Below, in pieces: positions 8,078 to 15,214 of a DNA stretch of 30,415 nucleotides. The DNA is from JBBREP01 sp036501845 (GTDB lineage Bacteria; Actinomycetota; Acidimicrobiia; IMCC26256; PALSA-610): positions 1-30,415 of the forward strand of contig DASXZO010000096.1 in NCBI GenBank assembly GCA_036501845.1, read 5' to 3'. Positions within the stretch are counted from its first letter, which is position 1. Every line of letters begins with the position of its first letter. Both the position numbers and the translations under genes were made by a program. The notes beneath the pieces are model-generated. The model was not told the origin of the DNA. It saw only the letters and a list, made by a program, of their open reading frames with translations, and made no database searches.

Positions 8078-8314
8078 ATGACCACCAACGACACGAACCC
8101 GAACAGCACCTCCGAAGACACCGAGGGCAACCACGGCCATTTCATCGCACCGGTTCCGGCGCCGGTCGAGGACGTCGAGGGCAACCACGGCCATTTCATC
8201 GCACCGGTGTCTGCGCCGGTCGAGGATGCCGAGGGCAACAGCTTCCGGGATGCCGCTCCGGCTGTCGAGGCCGAGACCGACGACGACACGGACGGCAACG
8301 GCCGCTGCCGCTAG
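8078..8314 (+). CDS. Small acidic tandem-repeat protein, 78 aa
   Basis: I do not recognise a named family. After a Thr/Asn-rich start (MTTNDTNPNS) the protein has two near-identical 18-residue units, each carrying EGNHGHFIAPV followed by APVED, then a degenerate third unit (AEGNSFRDAAPAVEAE), an Asp-rich run and the end NGRCR. It has no signal peptide or membrane segment and is strongly acidic. The ATG is fixed by GAAGGG (8065-8070), 7 bases upstream; the frame stays open further upstream but without conserved content. A leader followed by repeated units could suggest a multi-core RiPP precursor, yet no modification enzyme is next to it. A metal-binding (Asp/His) or structural peptide is equally possible. 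It is transcribed divergently from the TIR operon. Confidence 0.7.
   Translation: MTTNDTNPNSTSEDTEGNHGHFIAPVPAPVEDVEGNHGHFIAPVSAPVEDAEGNSFRDAAPAVEAETDDDTDGNGRCR
8123..8239 (+). repeat. 54-bp in-frame tandem repeat inside the small acidic protein gene
   Basis: The string GAGGGCAAC recurs at 8123, 8177 and 8231, exactly 54 bases apart. The first two units are nearly identical over their length (32 consecutive bases the same from the unit start). The third unit is identical only at its start. The period of 54 keeps the reading frame, giving 18-residue peptide units. Confidence 0.9.
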
Positions 8315-8337
8315 AGCAAAGCGACCTTGCAAAATTC

Positions 8338-8368
8338 GCGGTCGGGGCCTCATGGTCCCGGCCGCTTT
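8338..8368 (+). terminator. Possible intrinsic terminator after the small repeat-protein gene
   Basis: GCGGTCGGG (8338-8346) pairs with CCCGGCCGC (8357-8365), nine pairs including one G-U, around a 10-base loop and followed by TTT. It begins 23 bases after the stop at 8314 and ends before the promoter of the next gene. The short T run makes it weak by the E. coli model. Confidence 0.42.
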
Positions 8369-8407
8369 GCGTGTGCTCGGGCGACCCGCCGGGTCGCGGA
8401 CGATCGG

Positions 8408-8413
8408 TAGCGT
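8408..8413 (+). promoter_or_regulatory. -10 element TAGCGT for a leaderless hydrolase transcript
   Basis: TAGCGT fits TANNNT and ends 7 bases before the GTG at 8421, the spacing expected when transcription starts at the start codon. No clear -35 box and no Shine-Dalgarno sequence are seen. Confidence 0.5.
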
Positions 8414-8420
8414 TCGGCGC

Positions 8421-9203
8421 GTGGCTGAGCTCATCACTGACGACTCCGTCCGCGTCGTCTACGACGTGTTCGACGACGATGCCGACTCGATCACACCCAA
8501 CCGGCCCGCGGTGCTGCTGCACCATGGTTTCGGTGCCGACGCCAACATCAACTGGGTGCGCCCGGGCGTGCTCGACGCGCTCATCGACGACGGGCGTGTT
8601 GTGGTCACCCTCGACGCGCGCGGCCACGGTCGCTCCGACAAACCCGCAGACGCCACGCGCTACGGGCCGGTGCGCATGGCGCGTGACGTGTCGCAGCTCG
8701 CCGACCACCTTGGCCTCGACGGCTACGACATGGTGGGTTACTCGATGGGTGCCATCGTGGCCGCGACGGCCGCAACCGAGGATCGGCGCGTGCGGCGGCT
8801 CGTGCTCGGCGGCATCGGCGGGACGAGTGTGGATCCGGAGCTGCGCGCGGCGCGGCGCGAATCCATGAGCTCATTGGCCGAGCAGCTCGAGGCGGGCAAC
8901 GACACCGCGATGGCGCAAGCGGCGGGCGGGCTCTTCCGTACGCTCGCGAGCGGCGACACGCAGGCCCATGCCGCCCTCGCAGCCGCGGCGCAGGCCCACG
9001 GCGACGCCGACGTGGTCGACGGCGGGGCGATCGTTGCGCCCACCCTTGTGCTCGTGGGCGAGGCCGACGTGCTCGCCGAACATCCCGAGGTGCTCGCGGC
9101 AGCGATCCCGGGCGCCACGCTCGTGATCGTTCCCGGCGACCACCTCGGCGCGCTCGCGCGCCCCGAGCTACGCCGCGCGCTCGTCGACTTCCTGCACGAC
9201 TGA
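8421..9203 (+). CDS. Alpha/beta hydrolase
   Basis: The 260-residue protein has a complete alpha/beta-hydrolase layout: oxyanion-hole HHGFG (34-38), DARGHGRSD (65-73), nucleophile elbow GYSMG with Ser108, acid Asp216 in VGEADVL, and catalytic His241 in PGDHLG. It therefore probably hydrolyses an ester or a related bond; the substrate is unknown. The GTG at 8421 is preferred over longer in-frame starts such as ATG 8352 because family homology begins here and TAGCGT lies 7 bases upstream. There is no signal peptide, so it is cytoplasmic. It stands alone, convergent with the exported protein gene ending at 9230. Confidence 0.88.
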   Translation: MAELITDDSVRVVYDVFDDDADSITPNRPAVLLHHGFGADANINWVRPGVLDALIDDGRVVVTLDARGHGRSDKPADATRYGPVRMARDVSQLADHLGLDGYDMVGYSMGAIVAATAATEDRRVRRLVLGGIGGTSVDPELRAARRESMSSLAEQLEAGNDTAMAQAAGGLFRTLASGDTQAHAALAAAAQAHGDADVVDGGAIVAPTLVLVGEADVLAEHPEVLAAAIPGATLVIVPGDHLGALARPELRRALVDFLHD

Positions 9204-9229
9204 CGTCGCGAACGCGGCGCGCTCGACGG

Positions 9230-10024
9230 CTACTGATTCGTGACGGATGCGACGCGAGTGGCGGTGAGATGCGCGGTCACCGCCGCGGACGAGCCGGTGG
9301 GTTCCGACACCTCAGGAGAGCACCACACGAGTGCGTGGCCGGTCTTGCCGACCGAAGAGTTGTAGTACACCGAACCTGTGAGCGGCACCTGGCCGAGCGT
9401 CGGCACGTTTGCCTCGTCGAGCTTGCCTTGGAAGGCGTTGTTGTAGTTGACGTCGAGCTGGCAGTAGAGGCCGAGGTTGCCATTCCCCAACGTCGACTGC
9501 AGCGTTCCCACGCTCGCGTCGAGCGTGAAGTAGCCGTCGGGGAGGGTGAGGTCGGCCAGGAGCACCTGGCCGCCGTCGCCGACGGTTGCCGAAGCCGAGG
9601 TTTGATACGCGGGGCCTTGGGTGCCAGTGCCAGCCGGGCCGACGAGCGACGTGCCGGTACCCCAGATCGTGTGACACGGCAGCGGGTTGCACGTGTGCGT
9701 TGCCGGCCCGAAGAGCGTGTGGTTCGACGTCTCGATGTAGAAGTTGCCGGCCACGCCGATCGTGGTCGCCGGCGCACCGGCGCCGCTCAACACCGTGTTG
9801 CCGGCCGGGCCGGCTGGGCCCGTCTGGTTCCACGAGATCTGCTTGGCCGGTGCGGTGCACGTGGGCGGCGCGGCGCCCACCTTGGTGAGCGTCCCGTTCG
9901 ACAAGCACGCGTAATACACCGTGGTCGTGTTCGGAGTCGCGGCCGTGGCCGCGAGCACGCCACCGGTGGCTGCGGCACCGACGGCAGCAGCCGCGACGAG
10001 CGAGAGCAGCTTGTGGACCCTCAT
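9230..10024 (-). CDS. Exported protein with collagen-like motif, copy 2
   Basis: The 264-residue protein starts with a signal peptide (MRVHKLLSLVAAAAVGAAAT, cleavage probably near ATA-ATP). Then come YYACLSNGTLTKVG, a short Gly-Pro-rich stretch GPAGPAGNT, a segment GVAGNFYIETSNHTLFGP, and a Cys-containing stretch THTCNPLPCHTIWG. The C-terminal part is probably beta-rich and ends TATRVASVTNQ. The same order occurs in the gene just upstream (10056-10838), so the two are tandem duplicates. Function is unknown; a secreted or surface structural role is an inference. The second of two adjacent ATGs (10024) is chosen because AGGAG lies 6 bases before it and it aligns with the paralogue's start. Confidence 0.8.
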   Translation of the reverse strand: MRVHKLLSLVAAAAVGAAATGGVLAATAATPNTTTVYYACLSNGTLTKVGAAPPTCTAPAKQISWNQTGPAGPAGNTVLSGAGAPATTIGVAGNFYIETSNHTLFGPATHTCNPLPCHTIWGTGTSLVGPAGTGTQGPAYQTSASATVGDGGQVLLADLTLPDGYFTLDASVGTLQSTLGNGNLGLYCQLDVNYNNAFQGKLDEANVPTLGQVPLTGSVYYNSSVGKTGHALVWCSPEVSEPTGSSAAVTAHLTATRVASVTNQ

Positions 10025-10055
10025 CATGCACTCCTAGAAACGGCCGCCGAGCGGC

Positions 10056-10838
10056 CTACTCGTTGTCGAGGCTCGACACCTGTGTGGCAGTGAAGTGCGC
10101 CGTGACCGAGGCCTGGTCGCCGCTGTCGTTCGACTGGTATGGACCGCACCACACCAGGGCGTAACCCGTACCGTGCGCGGGGCTGTAGAACACGGACCCC
10201 GAGAGCGTGACCTCGCCAGGGTTGGCGTTGTACTGGGTGTCGATCACGCCGTCGAGGCCGTTGTCGTAGTTGACCGAGAGGTCGCAATACATCCCGTTGG
10301 CGCCGAACGACGAGAACGTGCCGATCGTCGCGTTGAGGGTGAAGTAACCGTCGGGCAACGTCAGCTCGGCAATCACGGCGTACCCGTCGTCCGTGATGGT
10401 CTCGGTCCCAGAGGTCTGGTAGGCGGGGCCTTGGCCTGCCGCGCCCGCAGGTCCGACGAGCGACGTGCCGGTACCCCAGATGGTGTGACACGGCAACGGG
10501 TTGCACGTGTGGGTCGCCGGCCCGAAGAGCTTGTGGTTCGACGTCTCGATGTAGAAGTTGCCGGCGACGCCGATCGTGGTCGACGGTGCACCGTTGCCGC
10601 TCAACACAGTGTTACCGGCCGGTCCTTGCGGGCCGGTCTGATTCCACGAGACCTGCTTGGCCGGCGCGGCGCACGTGGGCGCAGCAGTTCCGACTTTGCT
10701 CAGCGTTCCGTTCGACAAGCACGCGTAGTAGACGGTGCTCGACGGGGTGGTCGCCGCGGTCGCGGCCAGCACGCCGCCAGTGACCGCGGCACCGAAGGCC
10801 GCGGCCGCGACGAGCGAAAGCAGCTTGCGGATCTTCAT
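10056..10838 (-). CDS. Exported protein with collagen-like motif, copy 1
   Basis: The 260-residue protein begins with a signal peptide (MKIRKLLSLVAAAAFGAAVT). The mature part carries YYACLSNGTLSKVG, GPQGPAGNT, GVAGNFYIETSNHKLFGP and THTCNPLPCHTIWG, nearly as in the following gene; the C-terminal third has diverged more. The conserved Cys pairs could form disulfides outside the cell (inference). AAGGAG lies 6 bases before the ATG, which also overlaps the stop of the 68-residue HTH-like gene (ATGA at 10835-10838), so translation is probably coupled. Only 31 bases separate its stop from the start of copy 2. No enzymatic motif is visible. Confidence 0.82.
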   Translation of the reverse strand: MKIRKLLSLVAAAAFGAAVTGGVLAATAATTPSSTVYYACLSNGTLSKVGTAAPTCAAPAKQVSWNQTGPQGPAGNTVLSGNGAPSTTIGVAGNFYIETSNHKLFGPATHTCNPLPCHTIWGTGTSLVGPAGAAGQGPAYQTSGTETITDDGYAVIAELTLPDGYFTLNATIGTFSSFGANGMYCDLSVNYDNGLDGVIDTQYNANPGEVTLSGSVFYSPAHGTGYALVWCGPYQSNDSGDQASVTAHFTATQVSSLDNE

Positions 10839-11041
10839 GGTTCGCTCCTTGCGGGTTGCGCGGCGCTCGGCGCGCGCTGTTCGGCGAGCTTGGCGTCGGC
10901 GAGGCGCAACAGGGCCGGCACCGCGTCGCGGTCGATGTTCAGGCGGCGCGCGAGCTGGTCGGCCGTGGCGCCGGCAGCCTGCATCCGCAGCGCGGTCGCG
11001 TACGCGTCCGGGAGCGCGTCGTACGGGTCGTCACCGTCCAC
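10835..11041 (-). CDS. Small HTH-like protein, 68 aa
   Basis: The protein reads as one helical unit: DALPDAYATALRMQAAGAT (about 8-26), then DQLARRLNIDRDAVPALLR, which resembles the HTH of sigma-70 region 4 or LuxR-type proteins, and a Pro/Ala-rich tail. It may bind DNA or be a remnant of a larger regulator; I cannot name it. The GTG start lies 6 bases after the hexamer TACGGT, and the stop overlaps the ATG of the exported-protein gene, so it probably leads a three-gene transcript with the two collagen-motif proteins. A LuxR-type regulator gene ends 48 bases upstream on the same strand. Confidence 0.65.
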   Translation of the reverse strand: MDGDDPYDALPDAYATALRMQAAGATADQLARRLNIDRDAVPALLRLADAKLAEQRAPSAAQPARSEP

Positions 11042-11047
11042 CGATCG

Positions 11048-11053
11048 ACCGTA
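11048..11053 (-). promoter_or_regulatory. -10 element TACGGT upstream of the small HTH-like gene
   Basis: On the minus strand TACGGT is followed by 6 bases (CGATCG) and then the GTG at 11041, a leaderless layout. It lies in the 48-base gap after the LuxR-type gene. No convincing -35 is seen. Confidence 0.42.
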
Positions 11054-11089
11054 CGCAACCTGCCGGTCGACGGCATCGGCAATCGTTGC

Positions 11090-13717
11090 CTATTCGGCGC
11101 GCTCGGATGCGCGTTGGCCGAGCGCGGCCGCGATCTGGCCCCGACTCGTGATGCCGAGCTTCGTGTAGACGGAGCGGAGGTGGGCGTGGACGGTGCGCAC
11201 CGACACCACCAGCTCGGCGGCGATGTCGGCGTCGCGCCGGCCCGCGGCCGCGAGAGCGGCGATCTCGTACTCCCGTTCGGACAGCGCGCCAGCCGCGGGC
11301 GCCATACGCAAGGCGGGCGTGTCCACGCCGCGAAGCTGCGGTCGCAATGCCTCGAGCTCGGCGGCGCAGCGCTGCGCGAGCCGGCGATTGCCCTGCTCGC
11401 CGGCGCGGCGTGCAGCCGCGCCGAACGCCTCGGCGGCGTCGAGGATCAACCCGATCTCGACGAGCCGTGTCGCGGCGGTCACGAGCCCATCCATGTCGCG
11501 TGCGGCCTGGGCGCGCGCGACGGCCGCGAACGCGCCGGGAAGGGGAGCGTCGACGCGATCGATCATGGCCTCGAGGCCGTCGGCGGCTTCGCCCGGTGCG
11601 CCGTAGCGCGCCGCGTCGTGCCATGCCCAGAGCTCGAACAGCGCGAGCCCGTTGTCGCGGCAGTCGCGCGCGTGCTCCACGATGACGGTGCGCGCGTTCG
11701 TCGTGTGACCGCGCGCCGCGAGTCGAGCGGCGTCAGCGCGCGGCGCCGACACGAAGGGTGCCAGCACCGACGTCGGCGACGTCGTCGACTCGGCGAACGC
11801 CGCGTCGGCGCCATCGGCGTTGCCGAGCAGCGCATGGGCCACGGTGAGGGCGAGCAGCGATCCCGTGAGCGAGCCGCGATCGTCGACCCGTCGCACGGCA
11901 ACTGCCTCTTCGAGATGGCTCACCGCACCGGCGGCGTCACCGCGCAGCAACGCCAGTGTGCCGAGCATGTCGATGAACCATGCGCGTGTGCGCCCGTAGG
12001 GATGGTCACCCGAGAGGTTGAGCGCGTCGAGTGCCAGCGCCTCGGCATCGCCGAGCTTGCCGCAGTGCACGAGTGCGTACCAGCGCAGCACGGTGACCCA
12101 GAGGAGCGCCTCGGGCCGGTCGGCGCTCAGCCGGTTCGCGCGCAGCCACATCTCGTGCGACATCGTCTCGACGGTCTCGAACCGCCCGGCGGTCATGTCG
12201 GCGTGCGCGGTGCCGAGCCAGGTGAGCAATTGCGCCGCGTCGTCGGCCGCAGCGAGGCCCGGTCCACTGGGCGCGTCGATGCGGTGGCGCGCGCTGTGCG
12301 GGTGCATCGCGACCTGCAGCGCCTCCAGCAGAGCTCGGGCCTGATCGTCGCGTACCGATGCAAGGGCCTCGTCGAGCACCGCGCGCGCCTCGTCGATGCG
12401 TCCGAAGCTCGTCGCAAGGTGCGCGGCGAGTAACTCGGCGACGGTCGCGCGCAACAGATCAGGCCCGTCTTCATGCACGAGCGCTTGCAACGCGACCAAC
12501 GCCGCGTCGTCGTCGCCTCGGTCCATCAACGACTGCGCGGCGATCGCTCGTGCTTCGAGGCCGCCTCCGGAATCGGCCGCGGCCGTGGCCAGGCGTTCGG
12601 CGAGATCGGAATCACCAAGCGCGCGGGCCTCACGCGCGGCGGCGATCAGAGACTGGGCGTCGTGTGCCGTCCCGGCATTGAGCTGCCACACCGCGAGGCG
12701 AAAGTCGTCGCCGCGACGTCGGGCTGGGGAATTGCCCAATGCGTCGGCGAGGCTGGCGTACACACGGCGCGCCTGCAGCGCGCCGGCACGGAGTCGAATG
12801 GCCTCTCCGAACAAGGGATGGTTGAGCCGGATCACCGAACGCCGGCCGTCGACCGCCACGTCGACGAGGCCGGCGCGCTCGAGCGCTTCCACGGCCGCGC
12901 TCACCCCGAGCGCCTCCACCACGCCGAGCTCGATCGGCTCGGCGAACGTGACGTGTTGGAGTGCGTGCAGCTCGTCCGGCGCGAGCAGGCCGATACGGTC
13001 GTCGATGAGTTCGTCGAGACGTGCGGAGGCCACTGCGACACCTGACCAACGCCAGATCCCGTGATCCTCGTCGAGCCCGCCTTGGCGGGACAGCGCGGCG
13101 ATCAGCTCGCGCAAGAACAACACGTTGCCCTCGCACTGCGCGAACAGGCGCCTTCCCGTCGCGTGCTCCAGCCGCCCGCCGAGCAACGTCTCGGCCAGCG
13201 CAACGGTTTCGGCGAGGCTCAGCGCCTGCAGCTCCACTCGTTCACCGTCGGTGTCCTTCCACAACCCGCGCACCGCGTCGTGCACCGGTTCGCTGGTCCG
13301 CACCGTGAGCATGCACGTGATGGCGTCGTCGCGCGCGAGCACTGCGATCACGTGCGCCGAAGACGGGTCGAGTAGATGTGCGTCGTCGACCACCAGCAAT
13401 GTCGGGCCGGTTGCGCGCGACCGCACCGAGGCGATGACACGACTCGCCGCAGCCTCAGAACTCTCGTCGCCCGACGCGTCCCAGAGTCCCGCGCACGCGC
13501 CGAGGGGGATCTCACGTGCCGATGCCGTCGCGAGCACCGGTTCCACGCCCCAGCCTTCCTGGCGCGCCCGTTCGACGGCTTCGCGAACGAGGCGCGTCTT
13601 TCCCACTCCAGCGGCGCCGCCGATCACGACGGCCGCGGCGCCACGCCGGCGTGCGGCATCGATCAGATCGAGCTCGGCATCACGCCCGACGACTCCGTCG
13701 AAGGCTGAAATCGTCAT
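11090..13717 (-). CDS. LuxR-family (LAL-type) ATPase transcriptional regulator
   Basis: The 875-residue protein has an N-terminal AAA/STAND ATPase with Walker A GGAAGVGKT (33-41) and Walker B-like LLVVDDAHLLD, a long helical TPR-like middle, and a C-terminal LuxR/GerE HTH (LSEREYEIAALAAAG through RTVHAHLRSVYTKLG). Proteins of this type are large ATP-dependent activators of nearby or pathway-specific genes. The inducer is unknown; the genes just downstream (small HTH-like gene and two exported proteins) are plausible targets (inference). ATG 13717 is chosen because recognisable domain sequence begins there. The frame remains open to 14035, but that part is antisense to the ferredoxin gene. An in-frame TTG four codons upstream, 8 bases after TACGGG, is a possible leaderless alternative. 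Confidence 0.88.
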   Translation of the reverse strand: MTISAFDGVVGRDAELDLIDAARRRGAAAVVIGGAAGVGKTRLVREAVERARQEGWGVEPVLATASAREIPLGACAGLWDASGDESSEAAASRVIASVRSRATGPTLLVVDDAHLLDPSSAHVIAVLARDDAITCMLTVRTSEPVHDAVRGLWKDTDGERVELQALSLAETVALAETLLGGRLEHATGRRLFAQCEGNVLFLRELIAALSRQGGLDEDHGIWRWSGVAVASARLDELIDDRIGLLAPDELHALQHVTFAEPIELGVVEALGVSAAVEALERAGLVDVAVDGRRSVIRLNHPLFGEAIRLRAGALQARRVYASLADALGNSPARRRGDDFRLAVWQLNAGTAHDAQSLIAAAREARALGDSDLAERLATAAADSGGGLEARAIAAQSLMDRGDDDAALVALQALVHEDGPDLLRATVAELLAAHLATSFGRIDEARAVLDEALASVRDDQARALLEALQVAMHPHSARHRIDAPSGPGLAAADDAAQLLTWLGTAHADMTAGRFETVETMSHEMWLRANRLSADRPEALLWVTVLRWYALVHCGKLGDAEALALDALNLSGDHPYGRTRAWFIDMLGTLALLRGDAAGAVSHLEEAVAVRRVDDRGSLTGSLLALTVAHALLGNADGADAAFAESTTSPTSVLAPFVSAPRADAARLAARGHTTNARTVIVEHARDCRDNGLALFELWAWHDAARYGAPGEAADGLEAMIDRVDAPLPGAFAAVARAQAARDMDGLVTAATRLVEIGLILDAAEAFGAAARRAGEQGNRRLAQRCAAELEALRPQLRGVDTPALRMAPAAGALSEREYEIAALAAAGRRDADIAAELVVSVRTVHAHLRSVYTKLGITSRGQIAAALGQRASERAE

Positions 13718-13801
13718 CGCGGGCCGCAATGCAATCACCCGTAGGCTCGGGTCACAACGCGGTGGGCAAATTCGATCGGACCGCGTGAGGGGAGATCTCC
13801 G

Positions 13802-14143
13802 TTGTCTGACGACTCGCTGGAGAAGAAGCGCCGCGCCGCACAGGATCCGGGTCGGCCCGGTGATCGCTGCAACGCGCCGGTCGGAGCTTGGACACCCGTG
13901 GTCGATCACTCCCGCTGCGAGGCCAAGCGCGATTGCGTCGTGGTGTGCCCGAACGACGTCTTCGAGGTGCGTCGCATCGATGACGCCGACTTCGCCGCGC
14001 TCGGCATTCTGGCCAAGCTCCGGGTGTCGGCGCACCGCCGCCAGACCGCCTACACGCCACGCGCGGACGCGTGCCGTGCGTGCGGTCTGTGCGTGGTCAC
14101 CTGCCCGGAGGAGGCCATCACGCTGGTGGCGCCCTCCGGGTGA
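13802..14143 (+). CDS. Ferredoxin-type iron-sulfur protein with one altered cluster motif
   Basis: The 113-residue protein has a complete CRACGLCVVTCP motif (C91, C94, C97, C101) and an incomplete one, CEAKRDCVVVCP (C39, C45, C49), where the second cysteine of the usual Cx2Cx2CxxxCP pattern is Lys42. It probably carries one [4Fe-4S] and one [3Fe-4S] cluster (a 7Fe-like ferredoxin) or a modified cluster, and transfers electrons in the cytoplasm. The partner is unknown. The TTG start at 13802 is set by GGAG at 13791-13794, 7 bases upstream. A possible -10, TAGGCT (13742-13747), lies in the divergent spacer with the LuxR-type gene. The 20-40 N-terminal residues before the first cluster motif are not typical of small ferredoxins. 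Confidence 0.82.
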   Translation: MSDDSLEKKRRAAQDPGRPGDRCNAPVGAWTPVVDHSRCEAKRDCVVVCPNDVFEVRRIDDADFAALGILAKLRVSAHRRQTAYTPRADACRACGLCVVTCPEEAITLVAPSG

Positions 14144-14169
14144 GTTGCGACGGGTGACGACGTGACCCC

Positions 14170-14198
14170 CTCACGCCACAGCGCGGTCAGGGCGTGAG
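14170..14198. terminator. Possible bidirectional terminator between convergent genes
   Basis: CTCACGCC (14170-14177) and GGCGTGAG (14191-14198) form a perfect 8-bp stem with a 13-base loop between the ferredoxin stop (14143) and the end of the oxidoreductase gene (stop at 14187-14189, inside the hairpin). There is no T run on either strand, so the assignment rests on position and pairing only. Confidence 0.35.
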
Positions 14199-15110
14199 CA
14201 CCACCTTGCCCGGGAGGTGCTTGGTCGACTTGTCCATGAATGCCGCGTGGGTGTCCGCCAGCGAATACACCGCGCTCACGTCGGGACGGATCGTGCCGTT
14301 GTCGACGAGCCGAGTGATCTCGCGGAGCTGTTTGCCGTTGGTGTCGCGCACGAAGTGCTCCACCCGGATGTCGCGGCGATCGGTCTGCAGCGGTTCGGTG
14401 ATCGTCACGAGCGCGCCACCGGGCTTGACCAACGCAAGGGAACGCACGGCCACGTCGCCGCCGATGATGTCGTAGACGACGTCGACTGGCGCGACCTTCT
14501 TTTCCCAGCCGTCCTGCTCGATGTCGACGAACTCGTCGGCGCCGAGCGCGAGTACCGCATCACGCGCGTTCGCCCGGCCGGTGCCGATCACGCGCGCTCC
14601 GGCCCAACGAGCAATTTGCACGCCGACCGCGCCGACGCCACCGCGTGCGCCGAGGACCAGCACGGTCTGGCCCGACTCGAGATGTCCGTGGTCGAACAAC
14701 GCCTGCCACGACGTGAGCGCGGCCTGCGGGATGGCAGCCGCTTCGACGAAGTCGACGGTGGTGGGCTTCGGCGCCAGGCTCCGGGCCTCGATCGCCACGT
14801 ATTCGGCAGCCCAGCCGTCGCGGTATCCGTCGATCAGCCCGTACACCTCGTCACCCACCGACACGCCCGCGGTGCCCCAGCCCAGCGCGATCACCACACC
14901 CGATCCCTCATGCGCCGGGATCCGTCGACCGCGCGCGTGGCCGGCGCGATCGGTTGAGAGCGGCCATAGCAACTCGGTAGGCGTGAAGCCTGCGGCACGC
15001 ACCTGCACCAGCGCATCGCCGATCGCGGGCTTCGGATCGGGAGCGTCTTCGTACACGAGGGCGTCGATGCCCTCGAAGCCTTCTGGGTCCTCGAAACGAA
15101 CGGCCTTCAT
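14187..15110 (-). CDS. MDR-family NAD(P)-dependent alcohol/quinone oxidoreductase
   Basis: The 307-residue protein has an N-terminal GroES-like domain (MKAVRFEDPEGFEG, PAHEGSGVV, GDEVYGLIDG) and a Rossmann cofactor domain with VLGARGGVGAVGVQIARWAG; the C-terminus is KHLPGKVVLTP. The usual zinc-binding Cys/His sets of alcohol dehydrogenases are absent, so it is a zinc-independent quinone-oxidoreductase-like member that reduces carbonyls or quinones with NAD(P)H. Substrate unknown. The ATG is preceded by AAGGAGG at good spacing. A palindromic ACGCGT repeat and a TTGACG -35-like box lie 45-55 bases upstream, so it may be regulated by a repressor. It is monocistronic, convergent with the ferredoxin gene. 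Confidence 0.88.
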   Translation of the reverse strand: MKAVRFEDPEGFEGIDALVYEDAPDPKPAIGDALVQVRAAGFTPTELLWPLSTDRAGHARGRRIPAHEGSGVVIALGWGTAGVSVGDEVYGLIDGYRDGWAAEYVAIEARSLAPKPTTVDFVEAAAIPQAALTSWQALFDHGHLESGQTVLVLGARGGVGAVGVQIARWAGARVIGTGRANARDAVLALGADEFVDIEQDGWEKKVAPVDVVYDIIGGDVAVRSLALVKPGGALVTITEPLQTDRRDIRVEHFVRDTNGKQLREITRLVDNGTIRPDVSAVYSLADTHAAFMDKSTKHLPGKVVLTP

Positions 15111-15154
15111 CGCGGCCTCCTTTCACACAGCCCTGATGTGTACCCATACGACAA

Positions 15155-15168
15155 ACGCGTCAACGCGT
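15155..15168. promoter_or_regulatory. ACGCGT-CA-ACGCGT repeat, possible operator of the oxidoreductase gene
   Basis: Two ACGCGT palindromes are separated by two bases, making a 14-bp site symmetric except for the centre. On the minus strand it overlaps TTGACG (15158-15163), a -35-like box; a weak -10 candidate TACACA (15137-15142) is 15 bases downstream. A repressor bound here would block the promoter of the gene starting at 15110. No regulator is adjacent to it. Confidence 0.33.
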
Positions 15169-15214
15169 AATCGACGGGTAGCAGCGTGAAAGGGCGGCTC
15201 CGAGGCCCCGGGCC

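Noticed and set aside
8078..8314. Calling the repeat protein a RiPP precursor or a CRISPR-like array
   Set aside because: No maturation enzyme or transporter is adjacent, and the repeats are in-frame coding units without variable spacers.
9204..9229. Possible hairpin between the hydrolase and exported-protein genes
   Set aside because: Pairing is short and interrupted; not strong enough to call.
13718..14035. Extra 106 residues at the N-terminus of the LuxR-type regulator
   Set aside because: This part is antisense to the ferredoxin gene and has no family match; the ATPase domain starts just after ATG 13717.
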